This document shows, one piece after another, positions 1 through 6,903 of a stretch of 14,141 nt of DNA (position 1 is its first letter; each line of letters begins with the position of its first letter). The stretch comes from an uncultured bacterium (GTDB lineage: Bacteria; Vulcanimicrobiota; Xenobia; Xenobiales; Xenobiaceae), in contig CAKUBG010000039.1 of assembly GCA_934636825.1 (NCBI GenBank), positions 1-14,141 on the forward strand. The letters run 5' to 3'. The notes under the pieces were generated by a model. The model did no database searches and was not told where the DNA came from. It saw only the letters and a program-made list of their open reading frames with translations. The translations under genes were made by a program, and so were the position numbers.

Positions 1-70
1 AGAGACGGGATTCGAACCCGCGACCTCCGGCGTGACAGGCCAGCGCCCTAAGCCTCTAGGCCACTCCCCC
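1..70 (-). tRNA. tRNA-Asp (anticodon GTC), 3' end cut by window edge
   Basis: Read on the minus strand this folds as a tRNA: acceptor 5' arm GGGGGAG, a D stem GCCT/GGGC, anticodon stem CTGGC/GCCGG with loop CTGTCAC, and T arm GCGGG-TTCGAAT-CCCGT. The anticodon is GTC, reading aspartate codons. The gene stops at base 1 after CTCT; the last three acceptor bases, the discriminator and any CCA lie outside the window. It sits 39 bases downstream of tRNA-Val and very probably shares its transcript. Confidence 0.93.
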
Positions 71-109
71 ATACCGCATATTCTTCTTTTGCCTTAGTCC
101 CTCACATAA

Positions 110-186
110 TGGTGGGCGGAACAGGACTCGAACCTGTGACCCCCTGCATGTGACGCAGGTGCTCTAGCCAACTGAGCTATTCGCCC
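110..186 (-). tRNA. tRNA-Val (anticodon CAC) with encoded CCA
   Basis: This is a complete 77-base tRNA on the minus strand: acceptor GGGCGAA, D arm GCTC...GAGC, anticodon stem CCTGC/GCAGG with loop GTCACAT, T arm ACAGG-TTCGAGT-CCTGT, 3' acceptor strand TCCGCCC, discriminator A and an encoded CCA. Anticodon CAC decodes the valine codon GTG. One acceptor pair is a mismatch: A6 faces C67, where a G6-C67 pair would be expected. The rest of the fold is regular. A strong promoter lies just upstream. Confidence 0.93.
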
Positions 187-199
187 TCGGGACAAAGGT

Positions 200-228
200 A
201 TTTTATCGATCAGAACCGCTTATGTCAA
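200..228 (-). promoter_or_regulatory. Sigma-70-type promoter of the tRNA-Val/tRNA-Asp pair
   Basis: On the minus strand there is a perfect -35 TTGACA (223-228), a 17-base spacer and a -10 TAAAAT (200-205). Transcription would start near base 193, a few bases ahead of the mature tRNA-Val 5' end at 186. It is the best promoter match in the window and implies that the tRNA pair is transcribed separately from the chaperone cluster upstream. Confidence 0.8.
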
Positions 229-229
229 G

Positions 230-276
230 AGCTGACCGAACTTTTTACAAAAAAATAGTCAGCTAAAATTTTTTAG
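230..276 (-). terminator. Possible terminator after rsmE
   Basis: Just beyond the rsmE stop codon the minus strand carries an AT-only hairpin CTAAAAAATTTTAG (263-276), followed 7 bases later by a run of seven T. A separate 7-base inverted repeat, AGCTGAC (230-236) and GTCAGCT (258-264), brackets the T run and abuts the -35 box of the tRNA promoter. The stem is weak and AT-rich, so termination is only plausible. Confidence 0.35.
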
Positions 277-279
277 TTG

Positions 280-987
280 CTATATAGCAAAGCGTGAAGC
301 AGCTGCCAGAGCCGCCGTTTCCACACGCAAAATACGTTTACCCAAACTGTAAAAACGACAACCACAAGCTTCAGCTTCTTGCACTTCGGCCGGAGAGAAG
401 CCACCTTCAGGGCCAATAAATACCGTACACGCCGAAAGAGCTTCTCCCTTAAGATCGAAAGGCTCGGCGCCGCAATTAAACATAATGCACGTTTCTTCAA
501 CAGAATACTTGGCTAAAGCTTCAGTGAAGCTTAATGGAGCGGTTATCTCCGGTACCATGACACGTCCGCTTTGACCAGCAGCTCCGGCAGCCAGACGCTG
601 CCAGCGCTCGCGTTTATTGTCTGCTGGAGCTATTACTTGAGTAAATTCTGTCTGTATGGGAACAATTTCAGCCACTCCCAATTCAGTCAGTTTCTCCACA
701 GCCCAATCAAAGCGCTCACCTTTAACTATAGAAAGACAAATGCGCAAACGGCAAGACAATTCTACATCTGGATAAGAAGCCGACAGAACCTCAGCTTTGA
801 TTGAACCATTGCGGGCAATTTCGGTAAGCCTACAGGAAAACTCAGCACCGGAGTTATCAAAAGCTGCAAATTCCTGTCCTATGCGCAAGCGCATAACTCG
901 AGTCAAATGCTTACCTGTATCGCTGTCCAGAGCGAAAGATGAGTTTACGCTCAATTTTTGCGGAGAAAAAACTCTAGTTATGCGCAT
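280..987 (-). CDS. rsmE: 16S rRNA (uracil-1498-N3)-methyltransferase RsmE
   Basis: RsmE uses S-adenosylmethionine to methylate N3 of U1498 in 16S rRNA, near the decoding site of the small ribosomal subunit; it is a cytoplasmic enzyme. The protein is 235 residues, normal for the family. Residues 1-70 match the PUA-like RNA-binding domain. Residues 80-235 are the SPOUT (trefoil-knot) methyltransferase domain, with the family blocks VKGERFDWAVEKLTELGV (88-105), GQSGR (138-142), IGPEGGFSPAE (191-201) and LGKRILRVETAA (215-226), the last two forming the cofactor knot. The gene starts 10 bases after the prmA stop, a usual pairing in which two ribosome-modifying enzymes follow dnaJ. Its ribosome binding site is weak, so translation may partly depend on coupling to prmA. 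Confidence 0.95.
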   Translation of the reverse strand: MRITRVFSPQKLSVNSSFALDSDTGKHLTRVMRLRIGQEFAAFDNSGAEFSCRLTEIARNGSIKAEVLSASYPDVELSCRLRICLSIVKGERFDWAVEKLTELGVAEIVPIQTEFTQVIAPADNKRERWQRLAAGAAGQSGRVMVPEITAPLSFTEALAKYSVEETCIMFNCGAEPFDLKGEALSACTVFIGPEGGFSPAEVQEAEACGCRFYSLGKRILRVETAALAAASRFAI

Positions 988-997
988 ATCGTTTACT

Positions 998-1879
998 CTA
1001 CTTTGCTTGCACTAAGAGGCAGACCCAGTCATCTTTGTCGATACGATCAACAACTTCGGCGCCTTCGTCGGCAAAAGCCTCAATAACTTCGTCAGCTCGC
1101 TCTTGCACAATACCACTTAAAACTAATTGCCCGCCTGGCAAAGTAGCTTTTACCAAATCGGCCGCTAAACGACAGAGCAAAGAAGCCACTAAATTGGCGC
1201 AAACCAAAGGGAAACGTCCTTTTTCCAAAGGTACGCCGACATATTCAAAGAGATCGCAATCTTCAGTTAAATGATTGGCGACAAAGTTTTCGCGAGCAGC
1301 TTTGACAGCTACAGGATCACTGTCGGAAGCGACAATAAAGCGACTACCCAAAAGACGAGTGGCAATAGCCAAAATGCCAGAACCAGTACCGACGTCAAGG
1401 ATACGCTCCGGCACATTTTTGGCATAGACGCGTTCCAGCATTTCTAAGCACATAGCTGTGCTGGCGTGAGCGCCGGTGCCGAAAGCCATGCCTGGATCCA
1501 AAGTGATCACTTTATCGCCAACTTCTGGCTTAAACTCTTCCCAGGAGGGGCAGACAACAATATGCTGTCCAAAGCGCATAGGATGGTAGAATTGCTTCCA
1601 ACAATTAGCCCAGTCTTCGTCCACAATGTTTTTGCGGAACTGACAATCACCACCCAATTCGCGAACGCCATTGAGTATTTTACTAAAGCGCTCTTCCCAA
1701 TTGCCGGTACAAGGCAAATAAACTACCCAACAAAGCTGAGGCTCTTCTGCTTCTACTACCCAGCCACCAAGCTGGCATGAAGTAAGAAAAGCATCAAGTT
1801 CACAAGCGATATCAGGATTGCCGGTTATTTCTAATTCCTGCCAAGTGAGGCCGCGCAGGCTAGCCGAAGATTGCATCAT
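998..1879 (-). CDS. prmA: Ribosomal protein L11 methyltransferase PrmA
   Basis: PrmA trimethylates lysines and the N-terminal amine of ribosomal protein L11 using S-adenosylmethionine. From the start chosen here it has 293 residues, the same length as the E. coli enzyme. An N-terminal substrate-recognition domain (about 1-90) is followed by a class I methyltransferase fold: DPGMAFGTGAHAST (128-141), motif I LDVGTGSGILAIA (161-173), the acidic motif II SDSDPVAVKAA (185-195), NLVASLLCRLA (229-239) and LSGIVQERADEV (254-265). The reading frame is open back to 1987, but the first 36 residues would lie inside dnaJ and resemble no PrmA. AGGAGG at 1884-1889 points to one of two adjacent ATGs, 1879 or 1876. 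The gene therefore overlaps the end of dnaJ by about 20 bases, suggesting translational coupling. Confidence 0.94.
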   Translation of the reverse strand: MMQSSASLRGLTWQELEITGNPDIACELDAFLTSCQLGGWVVEAEEPQLCWVVYLPCTGNWEERFSKILNGVRELGGDCQFRKNIVDEDWANCWKQFYHPMRFGQHIVVCPSWEEFKPEVGDKVITLDPGMAFGTGAHASTAMCLEMLERVYAKNVPERILDVGTGSGILAIATRLLGSRFIVASDSDPVAVKAARENFVANHLTEDCDLFEYVGVPLEKGRFPLVCANLVASLLCRLAADLVKATLPGGQLVLSGIVQERADEVIEAFADEGAEVVDRIDKDDWVCLLVQAK

Positions 1880-3002
1880 GGATCCTCCTAAAAAATCCTT
1901 TAGTGGGTTCTTTGGCTTCTTGAGGGCCAGCTTGGGCGAACTCTTGCAGAAGCTGTTTTTGTTTATCATTAAGTTTGGTAGGCACAATTACCTGAACTAC
2001 TACATGCAAATCGCCGAAGTGACTGCCTCCAAATTCGGGCATACCGCGACCACGGATTCTGAAAGTGGAGCCACTCTGCGTGCCCGGAGGTATAGCCAAT
2101 TTTTCCGATTTGCCGACAACTTGTTCGATATCAACATTGTCGCCCAGGGCTGCTTCCGTAAAGGTAATGTCTTTTTTGTAAATTAAATCGGCCCCTTCAC
2201 GAATGAAACGAGGATCGTCCTCTACTTCAACCATGACTATTACGCTGCCTCTGGGGCCGCCATTAGTGCCGGGTTCTCCACATTCGGGCACACGCAAACC
2301 GTTTCCGGTGTCTATGCCGGCCGGAATGTCAATCTCAACATGTTTTTTATTTTCTACTAAACCGGTGCCTTTGCACTCAGGACACGGTTTCTTAACCTTT
2401 TTACCCAAACCGCCGCAAGTAGGACACTCTACTACTTGAGCTACAGTGCCAAAACCGATGTTGATTTGTTTTTGCACCCGACCGGCGCCGTGACAAGTTG
2501 GGCATTCTTCTATACCATCAGGCTCGGTGGTACGCTTACCACGACAACTCAAACAAGTTTCGTGAACAGTAAACTCTATATCACGTTTGCAACCGGTATA
2601 AGCTTCTTGCAAACTAATTTTGACGCCTAAGCGTATATCGCGTCCTCTTCTGGGCTGACGATCGTCACGACCGCCGCCCATATTCATAAAGCTTTCAAAA
2701 ATATCGCCTAAGCCGCCGAAACCGCCAAAGCCTCCAAAGCCGCCGAAACCTCCCCCTCCTCCGCGAGCCGAAGAGGCTCCTGGAGCTTCACCGTAATTGT
2801 CATAATAAGCGCGTTTGTCAGGATCGGATAAAATGCCATAGGCTTCATTAACCTTGATCATTTCCTCCTGAGCTTTTTCTTTATCTTCGGCTACATCGGG
2901 GTGATATTTGCGTACCAAACGGCGGTATGCTTGTTTTATTTCTTGGTCGGAAGCATTGCGAGAAACATTCAATACTTCATAATAGTCGATGCTTGTTGCC
3001 AT
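1860..3002 (-). CDS. dnaJ: Chaperone protein DnaJ (Hsp40)
   Basis: DnaJ delivers unfolded proteins to DnaK and stimulates its ATPase. At 380 residues it is a standard type I DnaJ: J domain 6-70 with the HPD motif at 34-36; a Gly/Phe-rich linker at about 81-111 built from GGF repeats; a zinc-finger domain with four CxxC pairs (C150/C153, C167/C170, C193/C196, C207/C210); and the C-terminal substrate-binding and dimerisation region, ending in KGFFRRIHDAIFG. The first zinc repeat reads CLSCRGKR, so the last glycine of the usual CxxCxGxG is replaced by arginine; the metal ligands are intact. GAGGAG (3014-3019) precedes the ATG by 11 bases, a somewhat long spacing. The gene follows dnaK after 112 bases containing a hairpin. 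Confidence 0.96.
   Translation of the reverse strand: MATSIDYYEVLNVSRNASDQEIKQAYRRLVRKYHPDVAEDKEKAQEEMIKVNEAYGILSDPDKRAYYDNYGEAPGASSARGGGGGFGGFGGFGGFGGLGDIFESFMNMGGGRDDRQPRRGRDIRLGVKISLQEAYTGCKRDIEFTVHETCLSCRGKRTTEPDGIEECPTCHGAGRVQKQINIGFGTVAQVVECPTCGGLGKKVKKPCPECKGTGLVENKKHVEIDIPAGIDTGNGLRVPECGEPGTNGGPRGSVIVMVEVEDDPRFIREGADLIYKKDITFTEAALGDNVDIEQVVGKSEKLAIPPGTQSGSTFRIRGRGMPEFGGSHFGDLHVVVQVIVPTKLNDKQKQLLQEFAQAGPQEAKEPTKGFFRRIHDAIFG
1884..1889 (-). promoter_or_regulatory. Ribosome binding site that fixes the prmA start
   Basis: AGGAGG on the minus strand lies inside the last codons of dnaJ, 4 bases before ATG 1879 and 7 bases before ATG 1876. The 7-base spacing favours the second ATG slightly. 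Either choice rules out the longer frame that opens at 1987. Confidence 0.8.
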
Positions 3003-3086
3003 AAAATATGGTACTCCTCAAAAAAACGCCGACTCGAAGGAACATTGCAAAAAGAGAAATGCCCTCGGCGCCGACGTTATGCACTG

Positions 3087-3106
3087 CGGCAGCCCTAAAG
3101 CTGCCG
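3087..3106 (-). repeat. Hairpin between dnaK and dnaJ
   Basis: CGGCAGC (3087-3093) and GCTGCCG (3100-3106) form a 7-bp GC-rich stem with a 6-base loop, 8 bases beyond the dnaK stop. A T run follows only on the plus strand (3107-3110), so for the dnaK transcript it is not a classical terminator. It may stabilise or process the mRNA, or reduce dnaJ relative to dnaK. A nearby 10-bp palindrome TCGGCGCCGA is at 3065-3074. Confidence 0.6.
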
Positions 3107-3114
3107 TTTTCTAT

Positions 3115-4986
3115 TTACTTAGATCCTTCTTTATCGAACCAACCGAAGAGATCTTCATCGGCGGGTTCGTCTTCAACTTCTGCCTGCAGAGTTTCTTCAG
3201 GTTTCTTAGCCTCAGCTCCTACGCGGCCAGTCTCCAAGGCATAGTAGGCGTCGGTAGAGATACTGAAGAGCTGATCGGATAAAGCTTTCGTATCGGCAGA
3301 GATCTTGGGCAAATCGAAAGCTTGCATAGACATACGTAAACGATCGATAGCGTCGCGCAAAGCTCTCTGATGTTCAGGAGTAATACGCTCACCTAAATCG
3401 CGCATAGTATGTTCGGCAGTATCGATTTCGATATTGGCCTTGTTGCGAATAGTAGATTCTTCACGACGACGACCGTCTTCTTCAGCGTAAATGGCAGCTT
3501 CTTTGACCATATGGTCAATTTCTTCGCGAGAAAGATTGGTAGGAGATTGAATAGTAATCTTTTGTTTGTTGCCGGTAGCTAAATCTTTGGCAGAGACATT
3601 GACAATACCGTTGGCGTCGAGGTCGAAGGTAACTTCAATTTGAGGCACGCCGCGCGGAGCCGGAGGAATGTTGCGCAATTCGAAGCGGCCCAAAGATTTG
3701 TTGTGGGCTGCCAGTTCGCGTTCACCTTGCAAGCAATGCACTTCTACCACCGTTTGACCATCGGCTGCTGTAGTAAAGATTCTGGTTTTAGAGCAAGGGA
3801 TATGGGAGTTGCGCTCAATCAATTTAGTGAAGACGCCACCCACAGTTTCAATACCCAGAGACAGCGAAGTTACATCCAAAAGGACCATATCTTTTACTTC
3901 GCCAGCTAAAACGGCGCCCTGAATGGCTGCACCCATAGCCACAACCTTATCCGGGTCGATTTCGCGGGAAGGCTCTTTGTTAAAGAGAGAACGAACTTTG
4001 TCTTGTACGGCGGGCATGCGCGTAGAACCACCGACTAACAAAACTTTGTTAATCTGATGGATGCCTAAACCGGAGTCGGTCAAAGCTCTCTTGGCAGGTT
4101 CTTCGCATCTAGCTACCAAATCGGCGGTCAGCTCTTGGAACTTCACGCGGGTGAGTTCGACGTCAAGGTGTTTGGGGCCGGTAGCGTCAGCAGCGATAAA
4201 GGGCAAATTGATACGAGTAGTAGTATCGGTGGAGAGCTTAATTTTGGCATTTTCGGAAGCTTCTTTTAAGCGCTGCATAGCCAAACGATCGGTGCGCAAG
4301 TCGATATTGTTCTGGTTTTTAAACTCTTCAGCCAGCCAATCCATGATACGCTGGTCCCAATCGTCACCACCTAAGTGGGAGTCACCGGCCGTAGCTTTTA
4401 CTTCTACTAAGCCGCCGCCGATTTCTACGATGGAAACATCGAACGTTCCGCCGCCTAAGTCCCATACCAAAACAGTTTCGGTTTTGTCGGAAGAATCGTC
4501 GTCATTTTTAGTCAAACCATAAGCCATACAAGAAGCTGTAGGCTCGTTGATAATACGCAAAACTTCTAAACCGGCAATAGTACCTGCATCTTTAGTGGCC
4601 TGGCGCTCCGAGTCGGAGAAATAAGCCGGAACCGTAATGACAGCTTGCTCAATAGGGAAGCCCAAATAAGCTTCGGCGTCGGCTTTAATCTTTTGCAAAA
4701 TCATGGCCGATATTTCTTGAGGGCTGTACTGCTTGTCGTCAATTACCGTTTTATGATCGGTACCCATATAACGCTTAATCGAAATGATCGTGCGATCTGG
4801 GTTAGAAACAGCCTGGCGTTTAGCTACAGAGCCGACCAAGCGCTCGCCGGTCTTGGAAAAGCCTACTACCGATGGGAAAAGATAATCCCCTTCCGCACTG
4901 GGGATAACAATGGGTTGACCACCCTCAACGATAGATACTACTGAGTTGGTCGTACCTAGGTCAATACCGACAATCTTGCCTGCCAT
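3115..4986 (-). CDS. dnaK: Chaperone protein DnaK (Hsp70)
   Basis: DnaK is the ATP-driven Hsp70 that binds exposed hydrophobic segments, working with DnaJ and the exchange factor GrpE. From ATG 4986 it has 623 residues. The ATPase domain shows IDLGTTNS (8-15), the second signature VWDLGGGTFDVSIVEI (174-189) and the third VLLVGGSTRMPAVQ (315-328). The interdomain linker and start of the substrate domain read KDMVLLDVTSLSLGIET (365-381), where the usual DVTPLSLG has Ser374 instead of proline. The C-terminal tail is acidic and ends DLFGWFDKEGSK rather than in an EEVKDDK-like end. The frame opens at GTG 5010, but the family N-terminus (MAGKIVGIDLG) and the sequence GGAAAG close upstream favour 4986; a better GGAGG lies 13 bases away. 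It is separated from grpE by about 400 bases and so may have its own promoter. Confidence 0.96.
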   Translation of the reverse strand: MAGKIVGIDLGTTNSVVSIVEGGQPIVIPSAEGDYLFPSVVGFSKTGERLVGSVAKRQAVSNPDRTIISIKRYMGTDHKTVIDDKQYSPQEISAMILQKIKADAEAYLGFPIEQAVITVPAYFSDSERQATKDAGTIAGLEVLRIINEPTASCMAYGLTKNDDDSSDKTETVLVWDLGGGTFDVSIVEIGGGLVEVKATAGDSHLGGDDWDQRIMDWLAEEFKNQNNIDLRTDRLAMQRLKEASENAKIKLSTDTTTRINLPFIAADATGPKHLDVELTRVKFQELTADLVARCEEPAKRALTDSGLGIHQINKVLLVGGSTRMPAVQDKVRSLFNKEPSREIDPDKVVAMGAAIQGAVLAGEVKDMVLLDVTSLSLGIETVGGVFTKLIERNSHIPCSKTRIFTTAADGQTVVEVHCLQGERELAAHNKSLGRFELRNIPPAPRGVPQIEVTFDLDANGIVNVSAKDLATGNKQKITIQSPTNLSREEIDHMVKEAAIYAEEDGRRREESTIRNKANIEIDTAEHTMRDLGERITPEHQRALRDAIDRLRMSMQAFDLPKISADTKALSDQLFSISTDAYYALETGRVGAEAKKPEETLQAEVEDEPADEDLFGWFDKEGSK

Positions 4987-5031
4987 ATTCTTTCCGGAAC
5001 CTCCGAACACAAGCGTACAATAACTCCGCGC

Positions 5032-5053
5032 TTAGACGTAGATTAGACGTAGA
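5032..5053. repeat. 11-bp perfect tandem repeat upstream of dnaK
   Basis: TTAGACGTAGA occurs twice head to tail with no spacer, about 45-65 bases upstream of the dnaK start. The period of 11 bases is close to one helical turn, which would put two copies on the same DNA face. This would suit a protein-binding site at the promoter or in the leader. Confidence 0.7.
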
Positions 5054-5093
5054 GTTTTTTATAATTTTTATGTATTTCTCCGGCGTGAACGTA

Positions 5094-5108
5094 CTCCGAA
5101 CCACGGAG
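5094..5108. repeat. Short GC-rich inverted repeat
   Basis: CTCCG (5094-5098) and CGGAG (5104-5108) form a 5-bp stem around loop AACCA. It lies between the 18-bp palindrome and the AT-rich stretch upstream of dnaK. On its own it could be chance. Confidence 0.4.
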
Positions 5109-5119
5109 GCCTAAGCTTT

Positions 5120-5137
5120 TTGCTTTTGCAAAAGCAA
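5120..5137. repeat. 18-bp perfect palindrome upstream of dnaK
   Basis: TTGCTTTTGCAAAAGCAA is an exact palindrome centred between 5128 and 5129, about 135 bases upstream of the dnaK start. A perfect, spacer-free palindrome of this length in a gene-free region is typical of a site for a dimeric regulator. No known operator was recognised. Confidence 0.65.
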
Positions 5138-5152
5138 TACCACACTTGAGCC

Positions 5153-5166
5153 TTCCCGCAAGGGAA
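5153..5166. repeat. Small hairpin TTCCC-GCAA-GGGAA
   Basis: A 5-bp stem closes a GCAA tetraloop on the plus strand, and TTGC on the minus (dnaK-coding) strand. It is one of a series of inverted repeats in the grpE-dnaK gap. Confidence 0.4.
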
Positions 5167-5335
5167 ACTTCCAATCCGCATCCACTCAAATTTGTCGCCG
5201 AAAGCTGCAGCCGCGCACCTATAAGAACAAAACACGACGCCTACAGTTCTCCTGCCGTTCAACAGAACCTAACTTTTACCTTTGCCACATTCCAAACTAG
5301 ATAGCCCAGATCTTGGCCTTTTGACGATAAATTGA

Positions 5336-5365
5336 CTAGATTGTTATGTTTTATTAACAATCTAG
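5336..5365. repeat. 11-bp inverted repeat just after grpE
   Basis: CTAGATTGTTA (5336-5346) and TAACAATCTAG (5355-5365) are perfect complements with an 8-base spacer, starting about 20 bases past the grpE stop. There is no T run after it on the minus strand, so it is a poor terminator. It could be an operator or an mRNA 3'-end stabiliser. Confidence 0.65.
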
Positions 5366-5384
5366 CTAGGCAAAAGCACTTTAC

Positions 5385-6815
5385 CTACTTGGCTTCAACT
5401 TCAGCAGGCTTTGCTTCGGCTTCGGTCGGTTCTGCTTCAACCTCGGCAGAGTTGACTTCAACTTCAGTTGATGGTGGCGCATCAGGATCTGGGCTAGCTA
5501 AACGTACCATGGAAGCGCGCAACAACTTGCCATCAAGCATATAACCGCGACGCAACTCATCATAGATACAATCTTCGGGCACAGCGTTAGTTTTTACATG
5601 GCCCATAGCTTCATGGAAGTTGGGATCAAAGGGGCGACCGTCGGTCTCTATAGCTTCCAAGCCCTCAGCTTGGCAACAATCGAGCAATTGACTGTGAATT
5701 TGTTTTAAGCCAGCCAATAAACTGGAAGAATCTTGCGTGTCAGAAGCCGACTTCAAGGCGCCGTCAAAACTGTCCATGACCGGCAACAAACGATTAAAAA
5801 GTGCTTCTTTGGCCTTTTGGCTCTTAAGTTTAAGATCTTTTTCCAGACGAGCCTTAATATTGGTGACATCCTGAGCCATTTTTTCGCAACGTTTTTCGGC
5901 ATCTTCAGCTTCCAGGCGAGCTTTGAGCAACAAGCTGTCCTTATACTCCATTTGTCGACGCAAAGCAACTATGGCATTATTATCCGCAGCATTCTCTTCC
6001 AGCTTAGCTTCAGAAGTCGGCTTCGGCTGTTCGGGAGCGGAAGCCGGAGCGCTTTGTCCAGTTGCGGCGCTGACGCACACACCGGCCGCTTCGGCGGCAG
6101 CAGCCAAACGCTGGGAAGCATAAGATTTCTTAGTAGGAACTTTGCCAGAAACTAAGGCACTAGACTGTTCAAAAAGCACTTCTTCTTGCAACTTACGCAT
6201 TTGACGCTCATATTCAGTTTTATTGCGCTGCATTATTTCCGTTTGGCGTTGCATATTTTCCAACATGACCTGAGAAGCCATGCGATAAAGGCCAACTAAA
6301 TCGCCAACTTCACAGCCGTTTTTACGGATACGGTTTAAACGAGGTTTGAGATAAGACAAAAATTCTAAACTGTTGACAACTTTCTCCAGTTCGGCCATAT
6401 CTGCTTTGATTCTAGCCACCTTGGGGTCATCATCAGCTTCTTCTCGGCTCTCAGGAGCAGCAGATTCTTTGCTAGACTCAATCGTATCTTTTGCTTCAGA
6501 GGCGTTTGGAGCAGCGCTTACTGGAGCTTCCTTTATTTCATGGTCGGCTATTGAGGCAAAGCCGGGCGGCACCTCAGCTTCATCCGTAGTATCCGGAAGA
6601 GACGAAGGTGTGCAAAAAGCATCAGATTCGGCCGTGTAAGAAGCGTTGGGAGCTCCCAAAAGCACATCTTCACTATCCACAGAAGTGACAGAGGTGGCTG
6701 CCTCAGCCGTTTTGGGCGCAAGTACCACTTCTTTCTGTACTTCCGGTTCTTCTTCTATCATCCAAGAGGGCAATTTGGCACGGGGCTTTGATTTTTTATC
6801 AGCAGCAGAATCCAT
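5385..6815 (-). CDS. grpE: GrpE nucleotide exchange factor with long N-terminal extension
   Basis: GrpE releases ADP from DnaK and resets the chaperone cycle. The GrpE core is at residues 285-440: a long coiled-coil helix with AQDVTNIKARLEKD (314-327), then ALFNRLLPVMDSFDGAL (338-354), GLEAIETDGRPFDPNFHEAM (385-404) and the beta-wing RRGYMLDGKLLRASMVRLA (422-440). At 476 residues it is more than twice the usual length of about 200. Residues 1-130 are acidic and low in complexity; 131-215 look helical and charged, including EFLSYLKPRLNRIRKNG (151-167); 216-280 are an Ala/Pro/Ser-rich linker; and 448-476 form a Glu/Val/Ala repeat tail. GAGGAG (6824-6829) lies 8 bases before the ATG, supporting the long form. 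The gene stands upstream of dnaK on the same strand; the role of the extension is unknown. Confidence 0.92.
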   Translation of the reverse strand: MDSAADKKSKPRAKLPSWMIEEEPEVQKEVVLAPKTAEAATSVTSVDSEDVLLGAPNASYTAESDAFCTPSSLPDTTDEAEVPPGFASIADHEIKEAPVSAAPNASEAKDTIESSKESAAPESREEADDDPKVARIKADMAELEKVVNSLEFLSYLKPRLNRIRKNGCEVGDLVGLYRMASQVMLENMQRQTEIMQRNKTEYERQMRKLQEEVLFEQSSALVSGKVPTKKSYASQRLAAAAEAAGVCVSAATGQSAPASAPEQPKPTSEAKLEENAADNNAIVALRRQMEYKDSLLLKARLEAEDAEKRCEKMAQDVTNIKARLEKDLKLKSQKAKEALFNRLLPVMDSFDGALKSASDTQDSSSLLAGLKQIHSQLLDCCQAEGLEAIETDGRPFDPNFHEAMGHVKTNAVPEDCIYDELRRGYMLDGKLLRASMVRLASPDPDAPPSTEVEVNSAEVEAEPTEAEAKPAEVEAK

Positions 6816-6852
6816 AGTAATAACTCCTCAAACTTTCTTGCCAACCAATCAG

Positions 6853-6881
6853 CTTATACAAAGTTTGGCTCTACATTTGAG
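6853..6881 (-). promoter_or_regulatory. Weak candidate promoter for grpE
   Basis: On the minus strand TATAAG (6853-6858) is a good -10 box, with CTCAAA (6876-6881) 17 bases upstream as a poor -35. It falls between the upstream terminator and the grpE start, where a promoter is needed, and would give a leader of about 30 bases. The match is too weak to be certain. Confidence 0.3.
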
Positions 6882-6903
6882 TAAACCTTTTATAAGACAT
6901 ACA

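Larger units (their letters stand above)
4987..5384. other. Gene-free region between grpE and dnaK, rich in inverted repeats
   Basis: I find no convincing gene in these 398 bases. Along the dnaK-coding strand they hold an 11-bp inverted repeat (5336-5365), a short hairpin (5153-5166), an 18-bp palindrome (5120-5137), a GC hairpin (5094-5108), an AT-rich stretch (5055-5085) and an 11-bp tandem repeat (5032-5053). The consensus CIRCE operator (TTAGCACTC-N9-GAGTGCTAA) is not present. The AT-rich stretch followed by tandem repeats near the dnaK start is the likeliest promoter area, but I see no clean -35/-10 pair for the minus strand. Confidence 0.6.

Noticed and set aside
1877..1987. Longer prmA form starting at 1987
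   Set aside because: The extra residues lie inside dnaJ, match no PrmA, and the AGGAGG at 1884-1889 supports a start at 1879 or 1876.
2700..2765. Short tandem repeats within dnaJ
   Set aside because: These encode the normal Gly/Phe linker (GGF units) of DnaJ and are not an independent repeat element.
4987..5010. GTG start for dnaK at 5010
   Set aside because: It would place GGAGG inside the gene and add eight residues before the conserved DnaK N-terminus.
5060..5065. Perfect TATAAT on the plus strand upstream of dnaK
   Set aside because: No -35 box at 16-18 bases, and no plus-strand gene follows; grpE lies antisense. Likely due to the AT-rich stretch.
5068..5262. A 64-codon minus-strand frame in the grpE-dnaK gap
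   Set aside because: It starts with TTG, has no good ribosome binding site, shows no recognisable domain and overlaps the palindrome and hairpins. A chance frame is more likely.
5390..5470. Repetitive bases at the end of grpE
   Set aside because: They encode the Glu/Val/Ala tail of the protein; reported with grpE and not as a separate DNA repeat.
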